From positions 1 through 10,880 of the forward strand of contig DAOWEV010000065.1 in assembly GCA_030638325.1 (NCBI GenBank): 10,880 nt of DNA, in the 5' to 3' direction. The notes below the pieces were generated by a model. It did not search any database and was not told where the DNA came from. It saw nothing but the letters and a program-made list of their open reading frames with translations. The position numbers were made by a program, and so were the translations under genes. This DNA comes from Bacteroidales bacterium. GTDB taxonomy: Bacteria; Bacteroidota; Bacteroidia; Bacteroidales; JAGOPY01. The stretch's first letter is position 1. Every line of letters begins with the position of its first letter. Positions 1 through 7,353 of the stretch are shown here, one piece after another.

Positions 1-769
1 CATCATTTTCAAATTCATCAAATAGTTTATTGGTTATCAGTATGTGATCAAGATGGGAAGGCCAGGAAGGATAAGACCAGTTTGAACTGTTTCCCTCGGC
101 AATATCCATATCGGGAAACAAATAATTATTGGTATCCTCTATAAAAACCTGAAACACATTGTTAGCAGGGCTATCAGTAAGTATGTCATTAAGGTCTCCC
201 AACACTATTACTCTTTCATCGGCATAATTATCAATAATATACTGGTCCAGCAAATTACAAGCATCCAAACGCCTTTTTTCTTCGTCCCAATCGTCATTAT
301 GGTCAAGAAATCCATCACCGCAACACTTTAAATGATTATTGATAATAACATAATGATCATCCTTGTAGTTCATCTCCATCACCAATGGAGGCCTTGGAAA
401 TTCACGCCATTTGTTTGTGTAAATCTCATAAATACTCAAATCCTCAATTACATCTGTTTTGTAGATATAAGCCAGCGCCAGATACTCGCTGTTAATATAA
501 TACCCATCCCATCCATCAAGGCTTTCTACCATTAGCTCAAAGTACGATTGATTGTCAATTTCCTGAATAGCCAACACATCAACATCCAGTGCCTGAATTA
601 TTTGAGTTACATAATCTATTGTAGTTTGTCCTTTTTTCGGAAACCATTCAAGATTCCAGGTCACTGCCTCAAATGTAGTATCTGTACCAAAAGTTAAATC
701 CTCAATACCTTGCGCAAGCAGTTGAAAACCGCTTATAAAGATGAGAATTACCAATACTGTCTTTTTCAT
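1..769 (-). CDS. Secreted endonuclease/exonuclease/phosphatase (EEP) family protein, C-terminus cut by window edge
   Basis: The reading frame starts at the ATG at 769 and stays open for 256 codons to the left edge, so the C-terminus is missing. Residues 1-20 are a signal peptide (MKKTVLVILIFISGF, ending LLAQ), so the protein is exported. The body carries the EEP/DNase I-fold motifs in the right order: TWNLEWF (Asn39), IQEID (Glu70, metal ligand), NNHLKCCGDG (His146), GDLND (Asp192, Asn194) and SHLDHIL (Asp241, His242, the general-base pair). All catalytic positions I can identify are intact. The family hydrolyses phosphodiester bonds through divalent metal. The substrate here could be extracellular DNA or RNA, or another phosphoester, and the sequence does not decide. 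A secreted nuclease used for scavenging is my inference. The gene is AT-rich, like the next minus-strand gene but unlike the plus-strand peptidase genes. A TAnnTTTG promoter motif lies just upstream. Confidence 0.9.
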   Translation of the reverse strand, partial: MKKTVLVILIFISGFQLLAQGIEDLTFGTDTTFEAVTWNLEWFPKKGQTTIDYVTQIIQALDVDVLAIQEIDNQSYFELMVESLDGWDGYYINSEYLALAYIYKTDVIEDLSIYEIYTNKWREFPRPPLVMEMNYKDDHYVIINNHLKCCGDGFLDHNDDWDEEKRRLDACNLLDQYIIDNYADERVIVLGDLNDILTDSPANNVFQVFIEDTNNYLFPDMDIAEGNSSNWSYPSWPSHLDHILITNKLFDEFEND

Positions 770-790
770 TTTTCTCTTTCAAAATTCTTA

Positions 791-798
791 CAAACTTA
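791..798 (-). promoter_or_regulatory. Candidate -7 promoter element for the EEP gene
   Basis: On the minus strand this reads TAAGTTTG, a perfect match to the Bacteroidota -7 consensus TAnnTTTG, 22 bases before the start codon at 769. I see no TTG at the expected -33 distance. A near match, TATATTTA (802-809), lies just upstream and is an alternative, so the exact start point is uncertain. Confidence 0.35.
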
Positions 799-1013
799 TG
801 GTAAATATACTAAACACTTCGTTTTCATATTTCTGCTTTTTGATTTTTGAAAATACAAAAATACAGAAAAGCCCAAATGCTCAATGGTACTAACTGAGGA
901 TATGCATGATGGTCAGGTTATTGAAGGAGTTAAAATACAGAATCCCTTTACCTATAAATCCTAAATCGTATTTATTTAGTTGTAATTTTGTTTGTTAAGT
1001 ATCTTATAAAGCA

Positions 1014-1034
1014 CTAAATCCGAATTCCTAATCC
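1014..1034. repeat. Left heptad run (three 7-bp units)
   Basis: Three consecutive 7-bp units can be read: CTAAATC, then CGAATTC, then CTAATCC. Two more units of the same type, ATAAATC and CTAAATC, lie at 954-967. CTAAATC is the exact reverse complement of the GATTTAG unit in the run at 1222-1228, so the two runs face each other across the gene remnant at 1063-1188. Confidence 0.5.
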
Positions 1035-1050
1035 CGATAGGTATCGGGAT
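1031..1050. repeat. Perfect 20-bp palindromic element
   Basis: A 9-base arm ATCCCGATA (1031-1039) and its exact reverse complement TATCGGGAT (1042-1050) are separated by GG. Palindromes with a CCCGATA core are, from general familiarity, common between genes in Bacteroidota genomes. No T-run follows on either strand, so this is not a standard intrinsic terminator. It lies on the border between the left heptad run and the four-helix-type remnant. Confidence 0.75.
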
Positions 1051-1062
1051 AAACAAATTTAA

Positions 1063-1188
1063 ATGTCAGAAATACAAAACTCAAAACAGTGTGACTTTGA
1101 GGAAAGAACTTTGTTGATGATCTGCTTACTGGCGCATGGGTCAATATTAGTGAAATCTGAAAAAATGAATACCACAACACAGTTTTAA
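1063..1188 (+). pseudogene. Internally deleted four-helix-bundle (23S rRNA intervening-sequence-type) protein remnant
   Basis: A 41-codon ORF begins MSEIQNSKQCDFEERT and ends with GSILVKSEK followed by a short tail. The start matches what I know as the typical N-terminus of one class of four-helix-bundle proteins (related to 23S rRNA intervening-sequence proteins), which usually begins with about ten polar residues and then yDLEERT. The GSI..KSE end resembles the normal C-terminus of the same class. Members are about 115-125 residues, so roughly 80 central residues, including the usual GANYIEA region, are missing. I read it as a gene whose two ends were joined by an internal deletion. It could instead be a small ORF that resembles the family by chance. 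No function is expected. It sits between facing heptad runs. Confidence 0.5.
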
Positions 1189-1214
1189 ACATCTGAAAAT
1201 TTGAATTTTGTGAT

Positions 1215-1249
1215 TGTTTAGGATTTAGAAATTAGAGCTTAGAGTTTAA
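1215..1249. repeat. Right heptad run (five 7-bp units)
   Basis: Five consecutive 7-bp units can be read, with consensus close to RATTTAG: TGTTTAG at 1215, GATTTAG at 1222, AAATTAG at 1229, AGCTTAG at 1236 and AGTTTAA at 1243. The TTA core keeps a strict period of seven. The run is in inverted orientation to the units at 954-967 and 1014-1034. Confidence 0.6.
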
Positions 1250-1282
1250 TATGAAGAAAAACATTCGTATGATAGATAACAC

Positions 1283-2719
1283 CTAAATAGTTACCCTAAA
1301 TCTTTCATTATTTGCCTTCATTTTTCCCAAATCTTCATTTTTAAATTCAAATGCTTTAAAGTAATTCGAAACGTATATTGGTTCTCTGTTGGTCGGAAAA
1401 TAAGGTTCATGAAACGGACTTTTTTGGCGTGGATGCATTTGATTAATTCCGTCCAATTGCACAAGGATTAATATCTTATCGTATTTTAAATTAGTTTTTT
1501 CAGTTAACGATTTATCCTGGCCAACTTTTGTATGGATTTGCCATGCTGTCCACCATTCCAGGCCGTGTCTGGCAATTATCAATGTTTTACCGGGATCTGA
1601 GATATGTTTTTCCAGATTTTTTAAATCCTGAAATGCCTGTTGTGTAATTGACGGTGGCTTCATGTTTACAGTCATTAGAAATATGGACCCCATTGTCATC
1701 AAAACAAGCAGACTACAAATTATTTTCCTCAGTTTTTGATTAAAGAACCTGAACAAAATACAAAGCACGAATATTTGAGGAATAAAAAGAAGTAAACTGA
1801 AACGTCTTGCATATTGAATGTCAAGTAAAGGAAAGGAAAGTATTAATATTGAAGTTAAGAATATGATTAGAATATTTTTCCTGTAAAAATTAAATTTCTG
1901 TTTTCGCTTGATAATCTTAAATACACCAAATCCGATTAATAAATACGACATAATATAATTAAATAGATCCTGTGGTGATAAAGGGCCTTGTTGTAGTATT
2001 GCCGGTTTTTCAAATATAACAGGCCATAAGTTGAGTAAGCTTTCTGCCCTGCCTGGATCAAATATATAAACCCACAATATCCCCAAAACTGAAATCCCAA
2101 AAATTGGAAGCAATGCTTTTTTGCGATAAAAGACGATTAAACTTATTAGAAGGATCAATACCGAAACAGAAAAAACCCCAAAATGAGTTAATCCGGTAAG
2201 CATGATAAAAATAACTGACAAGAAAATATGCTTTTTTGACTTACTCTTAAAAAATGCCAGCAAATAGTAAATAAAAAATAACATCAGGGGTATGGCAAAA
2301 GCATTTTTCTGAAGGTCGGATGTAAGGATTAAGGGTGAAAACGAAAGTGTTGCAAAACCAACCAAAATGATTTCAAAATACCTTGGTAATTTATCCTTAA
2401 AAATATTTTTAACAATCAGATATAAAGGGATAACCAAAAGCGGCAATGATATGCTGTCTATTATTTTTGAAGTATGAATAATTAAATGGCCGATGTCAAT
2501 TGCTGTGAAAAAAGAAGTCATTTTCACAAAGGACGCTGTCAGATAAAAATAGAGTGGCATATCTGAAAATCCCAGTTGCCCGGTTTCCAGGAGGCTTCTA
2601 AGCTGAAGTGGATAATAGCCACCATTTATTCCGGGAATAAGTTCAAAGGAGTAGTTGAAAATTAACCTAAGACTTAGTAGTAGTAATCCAAATATCAGAT
2701 AAATAATTTTGCTACTCAT
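1283..2719 (-). CDS. Multi-pass membrane protein, probable GT-C-type glycosyltransferase
   Basis: The protein is 478 residues from the ATG at 2719. Hydrophobic stretches suggest about 10-11 membrane helices over roughly the first 360 residues, followed by a soluble tail of about 110 residues. After the first helix comes a loop reading ELIPGINGGYYPLQLRSLL, then FSDMPLYFYL. This arrangement (acidic residue, YYP, a short helix, then a proline-containing stretch entering the next helix) is typical of GT-C enzymes, which move a sugar from a polyprenyl-phosphate donor outside the cytoplasm. Glu26 is a possible catalytic acid, but I cannot assign it with confidence. An in-frame TTG at 2770 would add 17 residues. 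I prefer the ATG because the hydrophobic N-terminus follows it directly and because a promoter motif, TATATTTG, overlaps the TTG, which would put transcription start inside the longer reading. The gene is markedly AT-rich and lacks a sugar-pathway neighbour, so the substrate is unknown. Confidence 0.55.
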   Translation of the reverse strand: MSSKIIYLIFGLLLLSLRLIFNYSFELIPGINGGYYPLQLRSLLETGQLGFSDMPLYFYLTASFVKMTSFFTAIDIGHLIIHTSKIIDSISLPLLVIPLYLIVKNIFKDKLPRYFEIILVGFATLSFSPLILTSDLQKNAFAIPLMLFFIYYLLAFFKSKSKKHIFLSVIFIMLTGLTHFGVFSVSVLILLISLIVFYRKKALLPIFGISVLGILWVYIFDPGRAESLLNLWPVIFEKPAILQQGPLSPQDLFNYIMSYLLIGFGVFKIIKRKQKFNFYRKNILIIFLTSILILSFPLLDIQYARRFSLLLFIPQIFVLCILFRFFNQKLRKIICSLLVLMTMGSIFLMTVNMKPPSITQQAFQDLKNLEKHISDPGKTLIIARHGLEWWTAWQIHTKVGQDKSLTEKTNLKYDKILILVQLDGINQMHPRQKSPFHEPYFPTNREPIYVSNYFKAFEFKNEDLGKMKANNERFRVTI

Positions 2720-2767
2720 GTTCTTTTTGTATTCGCCGGGCTTATGTTGATTAAATGTATTATTGCT

Positions 2768-2775
2768 CAAATATA
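2768..2775 (-). promoter_or_regulatory. Candidate -7 promoter element for the membrane-protein gene
   Basis: The minus strand reads TATATTTG, a perfect TAnnTTTG match, 48 bases before the ATG at 2719. No clear -33 TTG is visible. It overlaps the alternative TTG start codon (2768-2770), which argues against that start. Confidence 0.4.
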
Positions 2776-2950
2776 GAACTTCCTGCGGATTGTTTTATTA
2801 TGCATTGTTATGCCCTTTCTATTTCTCACTGGCATTAGTGATATAATTTGTTCAACAACCTGACGTCTTAATACACTTTTCACGATTCACTCTATTACCT
2901 TTTATTAAAAATGCTATTAAATAATAGGGCTAAATGATCAAATATTTCAA

Positions 2951-2958
2951 TACCTTTG
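2951..2958 (+). promoter_or_regulatory. Candidate -7 promoter element for the C25 peptidase gene
   Basis: TACCTTTG matches TAnnTTTG perfectly, 46 bases before the start codon at 3005. The -33 region has no TTG. Together with the minus-strand motif at 2768-2775, it makes the 2720-3004 spacer a divergent promoter region. Confidence 0.45.
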
Positions 2959-3004
2959 CAGTATATTCATTACCAATAGACAAATATTCAAAACTTTAAT
3001 CGCT

Positions 3005-6000
3005 ATGAAAAATTTACTACCCTTATTCCGGCTATTTCTAATCATCGTTTTTGCTGTTTCTTTTCAATTTATCGAAGCTCAAAAAATATCATATCCGGAT
3101 AACTGGAACAAAAAAGGCTTTACCCTTACCCAACAAAACCGTTCCGGAGTGACGGTTAATTATTCCATCAGTGAGTTCACATTTGAAGATGCCGTGATCG
3201 AAGGCGAGGCCATGCAAGACATTCTCCTTCCCGGCAATTTCTTACCGAATAATGAAGGAGCGCCTAATCTCCCCGGATCAGGCAGGTACATTGCTATTCC
3301 GGAAGGCTCGGTGGCCATACTTGAAGTTGTTAACATGCGCACAGAGCGCTTCACCAATATTGAAGTTGCTCCGGCGCCAAGGATACCCTGGGACACTGAT
3401 ACTGAACCTCTCGTATATGAGAAGGATCAAAGCATTTATACCAAGAATGCTTATTATCCTGAAGCTCCGGTCAGGCTTTCTGAAATAAGCCAGATCCGCG
3501 GCGTGGACGTAGTGATCTTAGGGGTCACTCCTTTTCAGTATAACCCTGTCACCAAAGAATTAATCGTGTATCGCGACCTTGAGATACAGGTTCATTTTGA
3601 AGGCGGGAACGGTCAGTTTGGCGAAGAACGGCTCAGAAGCCGCTTCTGGGACCCAATCCTTAATGATGCACTGCTTAATTACCAGGCGCTTCCAAAGATC
3701 GATTATGCCCGGAAAGCCGTCCAAAACAAGCGTTATGATGGCTGTGAATACCTTATCATTGTACCTGACGGGCCCGAATACACATTATGGGCTGAAGAGA
3801 TCAGGGAATTCCGCATCAAACAGGGGATCACCACCGAAATCGTTACCCTGACAGAGATCGGAGGCAATAATGTGGCTTTGATTGAAGCTTATATCAATAA
3901 TGCTTACAATAACTGGGATCCGGCCCCGGCAGGCTGCCTTCTGATGGCCGACTACGGTACCGACCAGACCAACAACATATTAGCCCCGATCTATGACAAT
4001 TATTGTGCATCAGACAATATCTATGCTGATGTTTCTGGTGATCATATGCCGGATGTGATCATGGCGCGTATGACAGCTAACAATGCTGATCAACTGGAAG
4101 TCTTCGTCACAAAATTCATAGATTATGAATCAAATCCTCCCACAAGTTCGAATTTCTATAATAACCCCATAACGGCTCTCGGCTTTCAGACCTCCCGTTG
4201 GTTCCAGATCTGTTCTGAATCAATTGCCGGCTTCTTTGAAGTTGTTCATGGTAAAAACCCGGTCAGGATCAATGATGTATACACAGGAAACCCAGCTACT
4301 GACCCATGGTCAACGGCCACCAATACGACCACGGTAGTGAATGTTTTCGGCCCCAATGGCCTTGGGTATATCCCTGCCACACCGGGCCAGGTCAACTGTA
4401 CCTGGAACGGTACCGGAGCTGATATTACCAATGCTATCAATAGCGGTGGATTCCTCGTACAGCACAGGGATCATGGCGGTGAAACTGGCTGGTCACATCC
4501 TCCATATTCTAATTCCGATATCGACAACCTGGTAAACCCGGATCTTACCTTCGTCTTTTCAATCAACTGCCTGACAGGTAAATACAACTGGTCAAGCGAA
4601 TGCTTCGCGGAAAAATTTCACAGGCATACACACAATGGCGCCAACGCCGGCGCATTGGGTATCATTGCTGCTTCGGAGGTTTCCTATTCATTCGTAAATG
4701 ATACCTATGTCTGGGGCAGTTACGACAATATGTGGCCTGAATTCATGCCGCAATACGGCACAACCCCTGAATCAAGAGGCATCCTGCCCTCCTTTGGAAA
4801 TGCCGCCGGCAAATATTTCCTGCAACAATCGAGCTGGCCATCCAACCCCGAAAGAAAAGAACTTACTTATCACCTGTTCCATCATCATGGGGATGCCTTC
4901 CTGCAGTTATATTCAGAAGTCCCCCAGAACCTGACTATCATACACGGCGGGGTCATCCTGGCCTACCTGGATCAGTTTATCATCACCGCAGATGAAGGAT
5001 CCGTGATCTGCTTCACCGTAGGAGACCAGATCATTGGCATGGCCACTGGTACGGGCGTACCGGAAGTGATCTACATCACACCTCAACCAGCCGGGACATG
5101 GGTAACTCTCACGGTAACTAAACAGAATTATTTGAGGCATGAAGAAGCCATCCAGGTCATCCCTGCCGATGGGCCTTATTGTATTTATGGCGGACATGTG
5201 ATCCATGATGACAGTGGAAACGGAAACGGCCTGCCCGACTATAATGAAACCATCATACTGGATTTTACGCTGAAAAATGTAGGACTGGATGATGGTGAAA
5301 ATATTGAAGTCACAATCAATACTACTGATCCCTATATCATCTTTCTTGATGACTATGAATTCTATGGTACTGTTCCGGCCGATACTTCAATCACCATTGA
5401 CAGTGCATTTACTTTTTTCATCACTGATGCCATCCCTGATCAGCACAGGGTATTATTCAACTGCGTTGCAACGGATAGCAGTGAAACCTGGGAAAGTATT
5501 TTCCTGATCACTGTCAATGCACCTAATCTGCATATCAATGATATGGTTATCGATGACAGCCAAAATGGTAATGGCAATGGCCAGCTTGACCCTGGCGAAG
5601 AGGTGGAAATGACTATCAACTATACCAACTCAGGTCATGCAACTGCCTATGATGTAGACGTTTATCTTGAAGGGCAATCAGGATTTGTTGAAATACTCAA
5701 TCCCAACCAGAATTTCGCGAGCATCGGGTTCTTCGGCTTGTTCGAAAAAACATTTACAGTCGTTGTTGATGATGACGCCCCGGAAGGAATCGTCGTGGAT
5801 TTCGTTAATGAACTGACGATGAATGAATTCTTCATGGATAAAACTTACCCTGAAAAAATCAGCGCTAAATGTGAAGATTTTGAAACCGGTGATTTCACAC
5901 AATATCCATGGCAGTTTGATGGTAACGAGCCCTGGCAGATCACCAACCAATATCCTTATGCCGGATGGTTCAGCGCCATGTCAGGAGAGATCAATGACGG

Positions 6001-7084
6001 ACAATCAAGTCAACTCAATGTCTCATATGAAGTTATGACCACCGACAGTATATCATTTATCAGGAAGGTCTCTTCAGAAGCCGGCGACGTGCTGCAATTT
6101 TTCATCGATAATACTTTGATGGGAGACTGGTCAGGCACTACTACCGGATGGACAAAGGAAAGCTTTCCTGTGACTTACGGCACACATACTTTCAAATGGA
6201 TTTATGTGAAAAACGGCAGTGGATCAACCGGCGCCGATTGTGCCTGGCTGGATAACATCGTCTTCCCGCCACCTTATACATTAACAATCTGGGCAGGTCC
6301 GGATGAAGAAGTCTGTGCAGGAGATATATTCATCATCAACGAAGCCTATGGAACTGCATACGCAACAGCCGAATGGACAAGCTCCGGAACAGGAACTTTT
6401 GCCAACAACACCATCATCAATACCTCTTATGACGCCAGTGATGATGATATTGCAAACGGCGAGGTAACGCTGACACTCTCCCTCTGGGACGATGAAAGCA
6501 ATATGATCCAGGATGATATGGTCCTGGGCTTCGCATTCCCTCCGGATGCTCCTCCAACACCGGAAGGACCTGATTATGTCGACCTGCTGGTGACTGTCAC
6601 CTCGGATTATACAACCCTGGGCATAGAAGATGTTAATGAATATGCCTGGTACCTGGAACCGGAAGATGCGGGAACTATTGAAGGCACCAGACTGACGGGT
6701 ACCGTTACCTGGGATCCCGATTATCTTGGCACAGCTTATGTCTCTGTTTCCGGGATCAATGAATGCGGAGAAGGGGATGTGTCGGATAGTTTTGAAGTAA
6801 CGGTCGACAATACCGTGGGCATCAGGGAATCTCTTGATTACCTGAGTTTGGTGGTTGCTCCTAACCCGAGCACCGGTATTTTCTATCTGGATATCGTAGC
6901 AGCGTCCGGAACCGTGAATTTCAAGATAATAAACCTGCTTGGTTTAACCGTTTATCAGGAAAGCATACAGCTTGACGGCCAGCTACGAAAAGTCATCGAT
7001 CTTGGAAACAGCCCGAATGGTATTTACTTTTTAGTCATAGAAGATCACCATTCGCAATTGACCAGGAAGATCATTAAAAAGTAA
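3005..7084 (+). CDS. Gingipain-like C25 family cysteine peptidase with T9SS sorting domain
   Basis: This is a secreted multidomain peptidase of 1359 residues. Residues 1-26 form a signal peptide (hydrophobic core LFLIIVFAVSF, ending EAQ). Residues about 27-230 resemble the C25 propeptide. The catalytic domain spans about 247-635, starting CEYLIIVPDG. The His-Cys pair is visible as HRDHGGETGW (His490) and SINCLTGKYN (Cys522), with spacing close to that of RgpB (His211/Cys244). An Ig-like gingipain domain follows (about 641-712, ending in VTKQNYLRHEEAIQVIPA). Then come two CARDB-like segments that open with DDSGNGNG (about 735) and DDSQNGNGNGQLDPGEE (about 850). Next are a MAM/cleaved-adhesin-like domain (about 956-1094, from CEDFETGDF), two PKD-like stretches (about 1100-1275) and a type A T9SS tail (about 1279-1359, APNPSTGIF...NSPNGIYFLVIE). 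The protein probably crosses the outer membrane by T9SS and is surface-bound or released. Cleavage specificity (Arg, Lys or other) cannot be read from the sequence. An intrinsic terminator follows, so it is probably transcribed alone. Confidence 0.93.
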   Translation: MKNLLPLFRLFLIIVFAVSFQFIEAQKISYPDNWNKKGFTLTQQNRSGVTVNYSISEFTFEDAVIEGEAMQDILLPGNFLPNNEGAPNLPGSGRYIAIPEGSVAILEVVNMRTERFTNIEVAPAPRIPWDTDTEPLVYEKDQSIYTKNAYYPEAPVRLSEISQIRGVDVVILGVTPFQYNPVTKELIVYRDLEIQVHFEGGNGQFGEERLRSRFWDPILNDALLNYQALPKIDYARKAVQNKRYDGCEYLIIVPDGPEYTLWAEEIREFRIKQGITTEIVTLTEIGGNNVALIEAYINNAYNNWDPAPAGCLLMADYGTDQTNNILAPIYDNYCASDNIYADVSGDHMPDVIMARMTANNADQLEVFVTKFIDYESNPPTSSNFYNNPITALGFQTSRWFQICSESIAGFFEVVHGKNPVRINDVYTGNPATDPWSTATNTTTVVNVFGPNGLGYIPATPGQVNCTWNGTGADITNAINSGGFLVQHRDHGGETGWSHPPYSNSDIDNLVNPDLTFVFSINCLTGKYNWSSECFAEKFHRHTHNGANAGALGIIAASEVSYSFVNDTYVWGSYDNMWPEFMPQYGTTPESRGILPSFGNAAGKYFLQQSSWPSNPERKELTYHLFHHHGDAFLQLYSEVPQNLTIIHGGVILAYLDQFIITADEGSVICFTVGDQIIGMATGTGVPEVIYITPQPAGTWVTLTVTKQNYLRHEEAIQVIPADGPYCIYGGHVIHDDSGNGNGLPDYNETIILDFTLKNVGLDDGENIEVTINTTDPYIIFLDDYEFYGTVPADTSITIDSAFTFFITDAIPDQHRVLFNCVATDSSETWESIFLITVNAPNLHINDMVIDDSQNGNGNGQLDPGEEVEMTINYTNSGHATAYDVDVYLEGQSGFVEILNPNQNFASIGFFGLFEKTFTVVVDDDAPEGIVVDFVNELTMNEFFMDKTYPEKISAKCEDFETGDFTQYPWQFDGNEPWQITNQYPYAGWFSAMSGEINDGQSSQLNVSYEVMTTDSISFIRKVSSEAGDVLQFFIDNTLMGDWSGTTTGWTKESFPVTYGTHTFKWIYVKNGSGSTGADCAWLDNIVFPPPYTLTIWAGPDEEVCAGDIFIINEAYGTAYATAEWTSSGTGTFANNTIINTSYDASDDDIANGEVTLTLSLWDDESNMIQDDMVLGFAFPPDAPPTPEGPDYVDLLVTVTSDYTTLGIEDVNEYAWYLEPEDAGTIEGTRLTGTVTWDPDYLGTAYVSVSGINECGEGDVSDSFEVTVDNTVGIRESLDYLSLVVAPNPSTGIFYLDIVAASGTVNFKIINLLGLTVYQESIQLDGQLRKVIDLGNSPNGIYFLVIEDHHSQLTRKIIKK

Positions 7085-7099
7085 CGGCATAGAAAATGT

Positions 7100-7135
7100 G
7101 AAAAGCCTTTCCTCCGGGAGAGGCTTTTCTTTTTT
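7100..7135 (+). terminator. Rho-independent terminator after the C25 peptidase gene
   Basis: A perfect 9-bp stem is formed by GAAAAGCCT (7100-7108) and AGGCTTTTC (7121-7129), with a 12-base loop region and six Ts directly after it (7130-7135). It begins 16 bases after the stop codon and separates this gene from those downstream. Confidence 0.88.
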
Positions 7136-7152
7136 AAATACAGTTCCCGTTC

Positions 7153-7183
7153 TTGGGAAAATGTTTGATTTTTAGTATATTTG
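7153..7183 (+). promoter_or_regulatory. Bacteroidota-type promoter ahead of an orphan signal-peptide ORF
   Basis: The -7 element TATATTTG (7176-7183) is a perfect TAnnTTTG match, with TTG at 7153-7155 exactly 20 bases upstream as a -33 element. It lies 30 bases before an ATG at 7214 that starts a truncated signal-peptide-like ORF. It may also contribute a long leader to the FG-GAP gene at 7354. Confidence 0.55.
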
Positions 7184-7213
7184 CGTTGTTTTTAATACCT
7201 TAAATCCACACCA

Positions 7214-7270
7214 ATGAAAAATATTACTATAATTCTGTTCCTGCTTGTGCTGTTGGTGATCAGCAGGTAA
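7214..7270 (+). pseudogene. Orphan signal-peptide ORF, probable stump of a lost exported-protein gene
   Basis: An 18-codon ORF reads MKNITIILFLLVLLVISR and then stops. It is a textbook signal-peptide start (Lys at position 2, then an uninterrupted hydrophobic core) with no mature protein behind it. A perfect promoter motif precedes it. In another frame across the end (7258-7278) the DNA reads DQQVTGT before a stop, which resembles the QxVTGTV start of carboxypeptidase-regulatory-like plug domains in SusC/TonB-dependent receptors. A frameshifted, truncated relic of such a gene is therefore possible. It could also be a small leader or membrane peptide. The match is too short to be sure. Confidence 0.35.
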
Positions 7271-7304
7271 CTGGTACCTGATCTGAAATACTTCTAAAAA
7301 CATT

Positions 7305-7337
7305 TTTGCATTTCTATCGTTTAAATATATACTATTG
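7305..7337 (+). promoter_or_regulatory. Candidate promoter of the FG-GAP protein gene
   Basis: TTTG at 7305-7308 is followed after 21 bases by TACTATTG (7330-7337), one mismatch from TAnnTTTG. The ATG at 7354 is 16 bases further on. The leader would be very short, so transcription may also come from the stronger-looking promoter at 7153-7183. Confidence 0.35.
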
Positions 7338-7353
7338 AACCTTTATCCGTCAC

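Larger units (their letters stand above)
770..1282. other. AT-rich intergenic region with heptad repeats, a palindrome and a gene remnant
   Basis: This stretch of about 510 bases has no intact gene. It contains the probable EEP promoter (about 791-809) and a 26-codon ORF at 884-964 with no recognisable product. It also contains heptad runs in one orientation (954-967, 1014-1034), a perfect palindrome (1031-1050), a four-helix-bundle gene remnant (1063-1188) and heptads in the opposite orientation (1215-1249). I see no tRNA or other structured RNA, and no hairpin plus T-run terminator for the membrane-protein gene that ends at 1283. Confidence 0.7.

Noticed and set aside
332..535. 67-codon plus-strand open frame
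   Set aside because: It is antisense to the EEP gene, over the region coding for its central catalytic core. The translation shows no family features.
884..964. 26-codon ORF (MVLTEDMHDGQVIEGVKIQ and a short tail)
   Set aside because: No recognisable family, no promoter or ribosome-binding signal that I can see, and its end runs into heptad repeats. It may be a fragment of something, but the evidence is too thin to call a gene.
1031..1050. Palindrome as an intrinsic terminator
   Set aside because: There is no T-run on either side, and no gene end lies close enough to need it.
2720..2770. Longer membrane-protein start at the TTG (2770)
   Set aside because: It would add a polar 17-residue lead before the first hydrophobic helix, and its start codon overlaps a perfect -7 promoter motif. 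The ATG at 2719 fits better, though the longer form is not excluded.
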